Origin: CAZFCK01 sp964517355
GTDB lineage: Bacteria; Desulfobacterota; Desulfovibrionia; Desulfovibrionales; Desulfovibrionaceae
Direction: 5' to 3'
DNA length: 8,386 bases
Assembly: GCA_964517355.1 (NCBI GenBank)
Contig: CAZFCK010000213.1
Span: 1 to 8,386, forward strand
The position numbers and the translations under genes are program-made. The notes under the pieces are model-generated. The model was not told the DNA's origin. It did not search any database and saw only the letters and a list, made by a program, of their open reading frames with translations. The stretch's first letter is position 1. Each line of letters opens with the position of its first letter. Shown one piece after another: positions 1 to 6,122 of the stretch.

Positions 1-49
1 TTGGAAATTGTTTCAGGGGAGAGCCTTGTTTCAAGGCGAAAATGCGCTA
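1..49 (+). repeat. Left copy of a 49-base terminal inverted repeat
   Basis: Bases 1-49 are the exact reverse complement of 8335-8383, with no mismatch. The copy contains a perfect hairpin, GCCTTG (23-28) - TTT - CAAGGC (32-37). It also contains two similar blocks, TTGTTTCAGG from base 9 and TTGTTTCAAGG from base 27. It lies beyond the tatA terminator, so relative to tatA it is a 3' intergenic element. The window begins in the middle of what the right-hand copy shows to be another small palindrome (CAATT-GGA-AATTG). No transposase or integrase lies nearby, so I read it as a dispersed intergenic repeat, not an insertion-sequence end. Confidence 0.85.
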
Positions 50-109
50 GGGCATGTGAGTTGTTTTTCAACGAGGATGCCCCAGTGCCTGCGGGGGGGC
101 TGCGAATGG

Positions 110-142
110 AAAAAACCGCACCGGAATCTCCCGATGCGGTTT
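110..142 (-). terminator. Rho-independent terminator of tatA
   Basis: AAACCGCA (113-120) pairs with TGCGGTTT (135-142). After one mismatch the stem continues for three more pairs, around a six-base loop. Read on the minus strand, the stem runs into six T residues (complement of 110-115), which is the classic intrinsic terminator form. It lies about 30 bases past the tatA stop codon. On the plus strand the stem is followed by TTTCTTTTCT, so it may also stop transcription entering from the left. Confidence 0.8.
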
Positions 143-171
143 CTTTTCTGCGGGGTATGGAAAAGGACCGG

Positions 172-402
172 CTACTCTTTGTCCTGAGTATCTTTTTTCT
201 CGTTTTCACTCGAGGTGTTGGCCGGTTCGTTCTTTGAGCTGGGTGTTACATCTATTTCATCAGGCTCGTTTGTCGCCTTTTTGAAGTTTCTGATGGCCTT
301 GCCCATTCCGCCCCCGATCTCCGGAAGCTTGTTGGCGCCGAAAATAATCAGCACAATGACAAGGATGAGTAATAGTTCCCAAATTCCAAGTCCACCAATC
401 AT
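172..402 (-). CDS. tatA: Twin-arginine translocase subunit TatA
   Basis: TatA forms the protein-conducting element of the Tat pathway, which exports folded, often cofactor-bearing proteins carrying a twin-arginine signal across the inner membrane. The 76-residue product has the family layout: a short N-terminus, one hydrophobic helix at about residues 5-20, the FGxxKLPE hinge (F21-G22...K25-L26-P27-E28), a glycine-rich turn and an amphipathic helix with FKKA near residues 40-43. A polar tail rich in Glu, Lys, Ser and Asn ends the protein. Length is normal for TatA and too short for typical TatB. The ATG is preceded by GGAGG on the minus strand (410-414). No tatB or tatC is in the window, so the gene stands alone here with its own terminator, divergent from the plus-strand genes. 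A TatB/E paralog cannot be fully excluded, but the length and hinge favour TatA. Confidence 0.93.
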   Translation of the reverse strand: MIGGLGIWELLLILVIVLIIFGANKLPEIGGGMGKAIRNFKKATNEPDEIDVTPSSKNEPANTSSENEKKDTQDKE

Positions 403-713
403 ACTCTCGCCTCCACATGGTTGTTATTCCGCCTCATACGCTTGCTTTGACACCAGGTCAAGGAGCAGGGCCTTTGTTGTTTTCATTGTAAAAAAAAGCC
501 GGTATATGCCTGGCCGATTTCGAAATGAGCGACGCGCAGGGAGGAGTTATCCTTGAATTGGCCGCGAATGTCCAGTTTTCGTGGTTCTGGGGGTTTCTTG
601 CATAACTACTGCAAGGCCCGTATCATGCGCCAAGGTGTGTGGTTGATGGTGCTTCATGGCGTTTCGAAACCGGAGCAGTCGTCATTGTGAATGAGAAAGG
701 GACAGTAACCCGT
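403..713. other. Divergent intergenic region between tatA and the cysteine-rich gene
   Basis: This 311-base stretch holds the tatA ribosome binding site and candidate promoter at its left. I find no strong promoter for the rightward gene. A strong Shine-Dalgarno match, AGGGAGGAG (538-546), sits six bases before a TTG (553) that opens a 45-codon frame ending at 690. That stop overlaps a possible GTG start (687) of the next gene. I do not call it a gene, because composition and start codon are unconvincing, but it is listed as a finding. Confidence 0.5.
433..461 (-). promoter_or_regulatory. Candidate sigma70-type promoter of tatA
   Basis: On the minus strand TTGACC (complement of 456-461) is followed after exactly 17 bases by TATGAG (complement of 433-438). 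The -35 is close to consensus and the -10 is weaker. Transcription would begin near 426, giving a leader of about 25 bases. The -35 lies inside a small palindrome, TTGAC (447-451) - ACCAG - GTCAA (457-461), which could be an operator. The call rests on sequence match only. Confidence 0.4.
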
Positions 714-1076
714 ATGCCGGGCACTTACTGCAAGCATTATTTGAAGGGGCGTTGTTTGCGAACGGAACGGCTGAACCCCGGGCTGCATAAGGAATGGCAC
801 TGTCGGGTTCTTATGGAATGGGAAGAGGCCTATGATCAATTTTTATCCCAGGCAGACGCGTTTCAATTGGATATAACCATGGCTGCGCGTATTTGGGCCA
901 ACCGTCTGGACGACATGCTGCGCGGTCAACAGCCGTGCGCAGACTATTGCCCGGTGCAGGAACAGCTTCATGATGATTCGGACGTGCTGTCCTGCGCTCA
1001 TTCCTGGACCGGGCTGTGTCTATTGTCCATGCCCCGCTGCGAGGGGATTTGCGAGTGGTTTGAACGGCAGGACTGA
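714..1076 (+). CDS. Cysteine-rich small protein, possible metal binding
   Basis: I do not recognise a named family, though the pattern resembles conserved hypothetical proteins of Desulfovibrio. From the ATG at 714 the product has 120 residues, nine of them cysteine (6, 14, 30, 75, 79, 94, 102, 109, 113). The cysteines form an N-terminal C-x7-C followed by a third Cys in HC, a central C-x3-C (PCADYCP) and a C-terminal group C-x7-C-x6-C-x3-C. The middle (about 35-70) is helical and cysteine-free. There is no signal peptide or membrane segment. Zinc or iron-sulfur binding is an inference from cysteine spacing. The start is uncertain: ATG 714 has AAGGGA eleven bases upstream. In-frame GTG codons at 687 (GGAG upstream; overlaps the stop of a small upstream frame) and 639 would add 9 or 25 residues. 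The conserved-looking part begins after 714. Confidence 0.7.
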   Translation: MPGTYCKHYLKGRCLRTERLNPGLHKEWHCRVLMEWEEAYDQFLSQADAFQLDITMAARIWANRLDDMLRGQQPCADYCPVQEQLHDDSDVLSCAHSWTGLCLLSMPRCEGICEWFERQD

Positions 1077-1108
1077 AAGGGGTAGCCGAGACGTCTTCCT
1101 CTTTTTTT
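1076..1108 (+). terminator. Possible weak terminator after the cysteine-rich gene
   Basis: AAAGGGG (1076-1082) can pair with CCTCTTT (1098-1104), with one G-U pair and a 15-base loop. The remaining T residues of a run of seven (1102-1108) follow. The stem is A/T-rich at its base and only moderately stable. The next gene starts 115 bases downstream of the stop, so this could separate the two units, but read-through is possible. Confidence 0.3.
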
Positions 1109-1191
1109 ATTATAGCAATCCTACGCGGCAGAAGGAATCCTCATGAATCATCTCCAACGGTCATTTAATAGGTAACGCAAGGAGTGTCGGA

Positions 1192-2073
1192 GTGCATCCA
1201 GCCAATACGAGTCTTGTTCTCTATGTTCCGCACATGCATCCGCAACTGCTGCCCCAGAGCTTGCCCGGCGAGGTCTGCCGCTTTGATCCCGGCCTGGCGG
1301 GGGGCTTGGCAGCAGCAACAGAAAAGCAGGATGTGAACCCCTTTCTTCCTGACGGGTTGCCGCTGCAGCCTGCGCAGGCCGCGGCCTGGCTGCGGGAGAT
1401 TGTACAGTACGGCATGCAGTTTGATAGTCCCGGACAGCTTGCCGCGACCACCGCTGCCTCCTCTGCAGCTCTGGGACAGAGCATTGGGGGCATGCGATCG
1501 GATGAACTTGAAGATATTTCCAGCTTCAAAGCGCGTGGTGGAGAACAGGAGCAGAAACCTGAAAAGGATCTGCAGGCCCAGGAACGCGCCAAGGCGCAAT
1601 GCACCTTGCTCTTGGCCTGGAATCTGGAAGAGCGCAATCTGGAGCTTTCTGATTTGAGCAAGGGGTTGGCGTCTCATTATGAGCGCTTTGGCAAGGCTCT
1701 TGGACTCGAAGATGACGGGGGTGAGGCGGAAGACGAGTTGAATTCTCCGGTGCCTCTTGATGATCAAGCGTCATCGTTGCCTCGTTTGCAAGTTGTTGGC
1801 GCAATGCTGGCGTTTTTGCCTCCGGAGTCCTGCTTGTACACGGAAGACGACAGACTGTATCAGGAGTGGCGGGAGAGGGGAGTGGAATTCTCCCCGGCGC
1901 AACCCGAATCGCTTCCCTTCAGGTGTGATGTGCGGGAGGCCGGCTCCTTGGTGACTGCCAGCGCCCCTGGTTGGAAATTGGCGGGATTATCGCGGCCGAC
2001 GCAACATGCTCCCTGGTTGGACAGGGAATATTCGGCCGTGTGTTTTCTTATGCATGAGAGCGAAAAGTTGTAA
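1192..2073 (+). CDS. Conserved hypothetical protein, 293 residues
   Basis: No named domain is recognised. The start is GTG at 1192, supported by AAGGAG (1179-1184) seven bases upstream. The product appears soluble, with no signal peptide or membrane helix. Visible parts are: an N-terminal Pro-rich segment with HMHPQLLPQ (14-22); a stretch with Pro and Ala repeats (50-100); a charged Gln/Glu/Lys-rich segment leading into LLLAWNLEERNLEL (139-152), a likely long helix or coiled coil (about 115-170); an acidic linker (172-183); and a C-terminal globular part (195-293) with AMLAFLPPES and TEDDRLYQEWRERG. The helix, acidic linker and globular end suggest an adaptor or scaffold-like protein, but this is inference. 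Codon usage looks like that of its neighbours. It stands between the cysteine-rich gene and a long non-coding region and may be transcribed with the former. Confidence 0.78.
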   Translation: MHPANTSLVLYVPHMHPQLLPQSLPGEVCRFDPGLAGGLAAATEKQDVNPFLPDGLPLQPAQAAAWLREIVQYGMQFDSPGQLAATTAASSAALGQSIGGMRSDELEDISSFKARGGEQEQKPEKDLQAQERAKAQCTLLLAWNLEERNLELSDLSKGLASHYERFGKALGLEDDGGEAEDELNSPVPLDDQASSLPRLQVVGAMLAFLPPESCLYTEDDRLYQEWRERGVEFSPAQPESLPFRCDVREAGSLVTASAPGWKLAGLSRPTQHAPWLDREYSAVCFLMHESEKL

Positions 2074-2106
2074 TTTTCCATAGTTATCATGCCGGGTGGG
2101 ATTGTT

Positions 2107-2140
2107 CCGGGAGTATTGTCGTCAATAGGTTTTTCCCCGG
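2107..2140 (+). terminator. Possible terminator after the 293-residue protein gene
   Basis: TATTG (2114-2118) - TCGT - CAATA (2123-2127) forms a short stem followed by GG and five T residues (2130-2134). A second, outer pairing, CCGGG (2107-2111) with CCCGG (2136-2140), would enclose it. It lies 34 bases past the stop codon. The stem is A/T-rich and the T run lies inside the outer stem, so it is not a textbook terminator. Confidence 0.3.
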
Positions 2141-2212
2141 GTTTCGTTGCATCGCATGTCCCCTTCTGGCAAAGCAGATGTAACGGTTTGTTGTGACAAC
2201 AATTGAGAATGC

Positions 2213-2241
2213 TTGAAGTTTATCCTGAGAAAATATAGTAA
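2213..2241 (+). promoter_or_regulatory. Candidate promoter for the HAD-ilv gene cluster
   Basis: TTGAAG (2213-2218) is followed after 15 bases by TATAGT (2234-2239, five of six matches to the -10 consensus), or after 17 bases by TAGTAA (2236-2241). The region around it is the most A/T-rich of the gap. Transcription from here would give a leader of about 310 bases before the HAD gene. Spacing and -10 strength do not agree perfectly, so confidence is low. Confidence 0.33.
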
Positions 2242-2491
2242 TATTTTTTAGGTGACGGACACTTAGAGGGATAAAGGTGCTTGCAAAGAGCTTTTTTATC
2301 TGAACGCTGTGATTGTTGAACCTTTTCTCGACAACAACATGGTTTGTTACTTGTATTCGCTCGGTATTTATTGAAATTGTGAGAGGGGTATGACGTGTTC
2401 ACCCAGGCCGGACCCAGCTGCATGATGATCAGCAGCGTTTTCGGCCGGTTGATCATGTCTTGTTTGTAACAACATGAAATGAAAGGAGATA

Positions 2492-2623
2492 ATGTATTCT
2501 CTGTATCATTTCTCGAGACCCCCCCTTTACACCGGGGCTCAAAGGATATTTGTCATTCATGAGACTTCTGAACGCACTGACACCACCAAAGGCTGTTGCC
2601 GGCATCAAAGGTATGATTTTTGA
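2492..2623 (+). other. Possible 43-codon upstream ORF overlapping the HAD start
   Basis: ATG at 2492 is preceded by AAGGAG (2483-2488) with a short three-base gap. This is a stronger Shine-Dalgarno match than the one before the HAD gene. The frame runs 43 codons to TGA (2621-2623) and so overlaps the first 65 bases of the HAD gene in another frame. The peptide begins MYSLYHFSRPP and has no recognisable domain. It could be a leader that couples translation to the HAD gene, or chance. Confidence 0.25.
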
Positions 2624-3242
2624 TTGCGATGGCGTATTGTTTGATTCAATGGGCGCCAATCGACAATATTATAATACTATTTTGGCCAAGTTAGGATTGG
2701 GGCCCATGAACGCGGAACAGGAGGCCTATGTCCATGCCCACGCCGTGCGTGAGTCTTTGGCCTTTATCGTCCCCAAGTATCTCTGGGGGGAAATGGAAGC
2801 GGCCCGTTCTCAAGTCAATTACGCAACCGAGATCATGCCCTACATGAAGCCGGAGCCCGGACTCTACCCTGTGTTGGAAAAGCTGTGCTGCAAGGGATAC
2901 CAGCTTGCCGTCAACACCAACAGAACGAACACCATGGAAATAGTGTTGGATTATTTTCATCTGACGCGTTTTTTTCAAACAGTGGTGACGGCGAGGGACG
3001 TGACGCCGAAACCCCACCCCGAGAGCGTGTACTACATTCTCGAGAAATGGGGCTTTGACCCCCACGAGGTGGTCTTTGTCGGCGACAGCGCCCTTGATGC
3101 GCGGAGCGCCCATGGCGCGGGTGTGCGTTTTTGGGCCTATAAAAACGTATTGCTGCATGCAGAGCTGCATATTCAAGATTTTTGGAGTATGGCCCAAGGG
3201 ATGCATCTGGGCGCCTTGTTTTCCGGGGAGGGCGACTGCTGA
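2559..3242 (+). CDS. HAD-superfamily phosphatase (subfamily IA-like)
   Basis: This is probably a cytoplasmic Mg-dependent phosphatase acting on a small phosphorylated metabolite, resembling the phosphoglycolate phosphatase branch. All four HAD motifs are visible in the 227-residue product: motif I FDCDGVLFDS with nucleophile D22 and acid D24; motif II in LAVNTNRTN (T120); motif III lysine K151 in the KPHPE block; motif IV VFVGDSALD with G175-D176 and D180. The part between motifs I and II (about 30-100) is an all-helical C1-type cap. The substrate cannot be told. ATG 2559 is chosen over the in-frame TTG at 2550 because AAAGGA (2541-2546) is only three bases from the TTG and twelve from the ATG. 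A seven-pair hairpin with one bulge, GAGACCCC (2515-2522) / GGGGCTC (2534-2540), abuts this ribosome binding site and could mask it. The gene ends 266 bases before the yggT-like gene. Confidence 0.9.
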   Translation: MRLLNALTPPKAVAGIKGMIFDCDGVLFDSMGANRQYYNTILAKLGLGPMNAEQEAYVHAHAVRESLAFIVPKYLWGEMEAARSQVNYATEIMPYMKPEPGLYPVLEKLCCKGYQLAVNTNRTNTMEIVLDYFHLTRFFQTVVTARDVTPKPHPESVYYILEKWGFDPHEVVFVGDSALDARSAHGAGVRFWAYKNVLLHAELHIQDFWSMAQGMHLGALFSGEGDC

Positions 3243-3463
3243 CGGCTCCTGAGGAAGGATTGGCATGTGCGAGTTTTTTTTCTTGATTCTTTGCATAAAG
3301 GCATGAAGAATAGCCTCAAGCTGCAACCATTGTGTGCGGCAGGAGACGTTGTCGTTCCTCATGTTCGGCGGTCTGTGCCGCAAAGGCGTTCATGGTGTGG
3401 TTTTGAACGTGTTGTAAGTTGAGAGGCGTGGTGAAGTCGTATCTTCGCCCTATCGTAACGCTT

Positions 3464-3480
3464 AAACACATAGTGTTTTT
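3464..3480 (+). terminator. Small hairpin with T run upstream of the yggT-like gene
   Basis: AAACAC (3464-3469) - ATA - GTGTTT (3473-3478) is a perfect six-pair stem, and its right arm is part of a run of five T residues (3476-3480). It lies 28 bases before the YggT start. It could be a weak terminator of the HAD transcript or an attenuator. The A/T-rich stem makes efficient termination doubtful. The rest of the 266-base gap (3243-3508) has a run of eight T residues near 3272-3279 without a good preceding stem, and no other feature I can support. Confidence 0.3.
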
Positions 3481-3508
3481 ATACCCCTCGCATTGATGAG
3501 GAGAAAGA

Positions 3509-3820
3509 ATGTTTGTCTTTGCAAATTTATTAGAGGCTGTCGCATCCGTATTGAGCATGGTCTTGAATATTTATATGTGGATTATTATCATTTCCGCTCT
3601 GCTTTCATGGGTGAATCCAGATCCATATAACCCCATAGTGCGTATCTTGCGCAATTTGACAGAGCCTGTGCTTTACAGAGTGCGGCGCTGGCTTCCTTTT
3701 GTCGTTATAGGAGGCATAGATCTCTCGCCGATAGTTGTGATTCTCGCAGTCCAATTTGCCAATATTTTTTTGGTGCAATCATTGGCGCAACTGGCCTTTT
3801 CCTTACGAGGACAGATGTAG
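3509..3820 (+). CDS. YggT-family membrane protein
   Basis: The 103-residue product matches the YggT family of small inner-membrane proteins. Members have been linked to envelope and division-associated functions or ion homeostasis, but the biochemical role is unsettled. Two hydrophobic helices are seen (about 10-34 and 72-95), separated by a basic, Pro-containing loop. Family signatures are SWVNPDPYNPIV (33-44), LTEPVLYRVRR (50-60) and GIDLSP (69-74). The ATG has GAGGAG (3498-3503) five bases upstream. The DUF167 gene follows after nine bases. The yggT-yggU pair is also adjacent in Escherichia coli, which supports both assignments. Length is that of the single-repeat form; E. coli YggT is about twice as long. 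Confidence 0.9.
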   Translation: MFVFANLLEAVASVLSMVLNIYMWIIIISALLSWVNPDPYNPIVRILRNLTEPVLYRVRRWLPFVVIGGIDLSPIVVILAVQFANIFLVQSLAQLAFSLRGQM

Positions 3821-3829
3821 TCCGGCGTC

Positions 3830-4150
3830 ATGAGTGCCGAGGACATGCCCGAATCGTATCCGGAATATGTGACACCGGCTGGAGCAGGATGCTGGCGGCT
3901 TATGGTCTGGGTGCAGCCCGGGGCCAAAAAATCGGCGGTTGTCGGGACATATCAGGGGCGTTTGAAACTAAAGATCCAGGCCCCTCCTGTGGACGGCAAA
4001 GCCAACAAGGCCGTGGAACAGTTTGTCGCCAAGCTTTTGGGCTTGCGGCCAACCCAGGTGCATCTTGAAAGCGGACACGCCAGCCGCAGCAAGACCCTGC
4101 TCATCCAGACAGATGGAATACCGGCTTGGCATCAAGTGGTGCCTTGCTAA
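3830..4150 (+). CDS. DUF167 (YggU-family) protein
   Basis: The product is a small soluble protein of the DUF167/YggU family, function unknown. Of 106 residues, the domain fills about 22-95. It shows the hallmark VQPGAKKS (28-35), the strand GRLKLKIQ (43-50), the highly conserved APPVDGKANKA (51-61), a helix ending in LLG (69-71), and SGHASRSK (81-88). The first 20 residues are an extra, poorly conserved N-terminal extension. The ATG at 3830 lacks a good Shine-Dalgarno site. It follows the YggT stop by nine bases, so re-initiation by ribosomes finishing yggT is likely. An in-frame ATG at 3845 is no better, as its GAGGA is only one base away. Confidence 0.9.
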   Translation: MSAEDMPESYPEYVTPAGAGCWRLMVWVQPGAKKSAVVGTYQGRLKLKIQAPPVDGKANKAVEQFVAKLLGLRPTQVHLESGHASRSKTLLIQTDGIPAWHQVVPC

Positions 4151-4183
4151 GCAGATAACATTCTAACCAAAGGAGACGCCTCC

Positions 4184-4414
4184 ATGGAACCGCGTGACCT
4201 GGAATTGCTGGAGAAATACTCCCAGCATGATGCGGAGCTGAAAACCTTGTGGGAGGAACATCTCTTGTATGAACAACAGCTTGAAAAGTTGGAGAAGAAG
4301 TCTTTTCTCACACCGGACGAGACAAAGGTCATTAAGGAGATAAAGAAGAAAAAATTAAGCGGAAAGACTAAAATACAAGCTATTCTGGACCGTTATTCTT
4401 CCAGGGGGGAATAG
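4184..4414 (+). CDS. DUF465 / YdcH-like small helical protein
   Basis: This 76-residue, highly charged protein has the DUF465 pattern. A first helix (about 5-38) contains LWEEHLLYEQQLEKLEKK, then comes a LTPDE turn (42-46), then a second helix (47-73) with the lysine-rich KEIKKKKLSGKTKIQAIL. The family forms a helical hairpin or coiled coil of unknown function. The ATG is preceded by a strong AAAGGAG (4169-4175) eight bases upstream. ilvB starts four bases after the stop codon, so co-transcription and translational coupling with ilvB are likely. Whether the protein has anything to do with acetolactate synthase is unknown. Confidence 0.88.
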   Translation: MEPRDLELLEKYSQHDAELKTLWEEHLLYEQQLEKLEKKSFLTPDETKVIKEIKKKKLSGKTKIQAILDRYSSRGE

Positions 4415-4418
4415 TATT

Positions 4419-6122
4419 ATGCAATTGAACGGGGCCCAAATTCTGCTGGAATGCATGCAACGCGAAGGCGTGGACGTCCTTTTTGGCTATCCGGGCGGAG
4501 CTGTAATCGATATTTACAATGTATTGCCGAATTACCCGGAGCTGAAGCATATTTTGGTACGTCACGAACAGGGTGCCGTGCATATGGCGGATGGTTATGC
4601 TCGCGCGTCCGGCAAGGTCGGTGTCGCTTTGGTCACTTCAGGGCCCGGTGCGACAAACACCGTCACCGGCATTGCCAATGCCTATTGCGATTCCATTCCC
4701 ATGGTGGTTTTTACCGGTCAGGTGCCGACGCCGCTTATCGGCAACGATGCGTTTCAGGAAGTTGATATTGTAGGCATCACGCGCCCCTGCACGAAACACA
4801 ACTACCTGGTGAAGGATATCGATAAACTGGCCCTGACCGTCAGACGCGCCTTTTATCTTGCGCGCACCGGCAGGCCGGGTCCCGTTCTTGTCGATCTTCC
4901 GAAAGATATTTTGCAGAGTGTGGCCGAATTCGTATTCCCGAGCGATGATGAAGTGGCCATGCGCAGCTACAATCCAACTATCGTGCCGCATCAACAACAG
5001 CTCCGCAAGTCTGTGGAACTGATACATGAAGCGGAACGCCCCGTGTTTTATGTGGGCGGAGGCGTGATCAATTCCAATGCCCATGAGGAGCTGCAGCAAC
5101 TCGCCGACATTCTGGCCATACCCGTGACGGCAACGCTCATGGGGCTCGGCGCTTATCCCGGCTGCGCTGCCAACTGGCTTGGCATGCTTGGCATGCACGG
5201 AACCTATGCGGCCAACATGGCCATCAATAATAGCGATTTGATTATCGCCGTGGGGGCTCGATTTGATGACCGTGTCACGGGAAAACTATCCGCCTTTGCG
5301 CCCCATGCCAAAATCATACACATGGACATTGATCCCACGTCGATCCGAAAAAATGTGCGTGTGGACGTGCCCGTGGTGGGAGACTGCCGCGAAGCCCTTA
5401 AGGGTTTGCTTCAGGTGGTCGCCGGGAAATTTCGGGACGTAGACTGGCAGAGCAAGCATGAACCCTGGCTGCGTCAGGTGCATCAGTGGATGGAATCGTA
5501 TCCCCTGACGTACAACAAGATGCCTGAAGAGCGCGTTAAACCGCAGTTTGTTGTAGAAAAAATTTATGAAATCACGCAGGGTCAAGCGATTATCGCCACA
5601 GAGGTGGGGCAGAATCAGATGTGGGCCGCGCAGTTTTATAAATACCATAAACCGCGCACCTTGCTGACCTCCGGGGGATTGGGAACCATGGGGTATGGGT
5701 TCCCTGCGGCCATTGGCGCGCAAATGGCTTTTCCTGACAGGCTGGTCATAGACATCGCGGGCGACGGTTCCATCCAGATGAACGTGCAGGAATTGATTAC
5801 CGCGGTATGCAATAAGTTACCGGTGAAGATCGTGATTTTGAACAACGGGTTTCTGGGCATGGTGCGCCAGTGGCAGCAGCTCTTTTACAAGGGCAATTAC
5901 TGCGCCACATGCATGGATGCGCAACCCGATTTCGTGAAACTGGCCGACGCCTACGGCGCAGCGGGCTACCGTATTACCCGAGCCGAAGATGTGGAGCCGG
6001 TGTTACGGGAGGCCTTCGCCTTGCCGAAAACCGTGGTGGTCGATGTGCACGTGACCCAGGAAGAAAACGTGTATCCGATGGTGCCCGCCGGCGCTTCGCT
6101 CTCCGAGATGCTTCTTGTCTAG
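4419..6122 (+). CDS. ilvB: Acetolactate synthase large (catalytic) subunit
   Basis: IlvB condenses two pyruvates to 2-acetolactate, or pyruvate and 2-ketobutyrate to 2-aceto-2-hydroxybutyrate. This is the first common step to valine, leucine and isoleucine, in the cytoplasm, with thiamine diphosphate, Mg and FAD. The 567 residues match the usual length. The N-terminal pyrimidine-binding domain has FGYPGGAVIDIY (22-33) and the catalytic glutamate E50 in VRHEQGA. The central FAD-binding domain includes GARFDDRVTG (279-288). The C-terminal diphosphate-binding motif begins GDG (448-450) and ends LNN (474-476). Motifs such as TSGPGATN and RTGRPGPVLVDLPKDI mark it as anabolic acetohydroxyacid synthase rather than pyruvate oxidase or glyoxylate carboligase. 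The ATG has an AGGGGGGA site (4403-4410) eight bases upstream. The gene is closely linked to the DUF465 gene but, unusually, 411 bases from ilvN. Confidence 0.97.
   Translation: MQLNGAQILLECMQREGVDVLFGYPGGAVIDIYNVLPNYPELKHILVRHEQGAVHMADGYARASGKVGVALVTSGPGATNTVTGIANAYCDSIPMVVFTGQVPTPLIGNDAFQEVDIVGITRPCTKHNYLVKDIDKLALTVRRAFYLARTGRPGPVLVDLPKDILQSVAEFVFPSDDEVAMRSYNPTIVPHQQQLRKSVELIHEAERPVFYVGGGVINSNAHEELQQLADILAIPVTATLMGLGAYPGCAANWLGMLGMHGTYAANMAINNSDLIIAVGARFDDRVTGKLSAFAPHAKIIHMDIDPTSIRKNVRVDVPVVGDCREALKGLLQVVAGKFRDVDWQSKHEPWLRQVHQWMESYPLTYNKMPEERVKPQFVVEKIYEITQGQAIIATEVGQNQMWAAQFYKYHKPRTLLTSGGLGTMGYGFPAAIGAQMAFPDRLVIDIAGDGSIQMNVQELITAVCNKLPVKIVILNNGFLGMVRQWQQLFYKGNYCATCMDAQPDFVKLADAYGAAGYRITRAEDVEPVLREAFALPKTVVVDVHVTQEENVYPMVPAGASLSEMLLV

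Larger units (their letters stand above)
2074..2558. other. 485-base non-coding region upstream of the HAD gene
   Basis: No convincing gene lies here. From left to right it holds: a possible terminator (2107-2140); the palindrome TTGTTG-TGA-CAACAA (2188-2202); an A/T-rich promoter-like patch (2213-2241); a second TTGTTG...CAACAA pair (2313-2318 with 2332-2337); AACAA-CATGGT-TTGTT (2333-2348); an inverted repeat ATGATCA (2425-2431) / TGATCAT (2450-2456); TTGTT-TGT-AACAA (2460-2472); and a short reading frame with a strong Shine-Dalgarno site (ATG at 2492). The density of palindromes suggests a regulatory or structured-RNA leader. Confidence 0.6.

Noticed and set aside
1..237. A 78-codon frame at the left end of the window
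   Set aside because: It reads through the terminal repeat and the tatA terminator and overlaps the tatA coding end. The product has no recognisable pattern.
447..461. HcpR-type binding site upstream of tatA
   Set aside because: The pattern I recall for Desulfovibrio is TTGACC-N2-GGTCAA. The spacing here is one base longer and the left half lacks the second C, so I only note a palindrome.
1143..1175. A ten-codon frame (ATG 1143 to TAA 1175) with AAGGA upstream, as a leader peptide for the 293-residue protein
   Set aside because: It is too short to judge, has no run of regulatory codons, and has no terminator or antiterminator pair after it.
1165..1767. A 200-codon minus-strand frame opposite the 293-residue protein gene
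   Set aside because: The plus-strand frame is longer, has a good ribosome site and protein-like composition. The antisense frame looks like a shadow.
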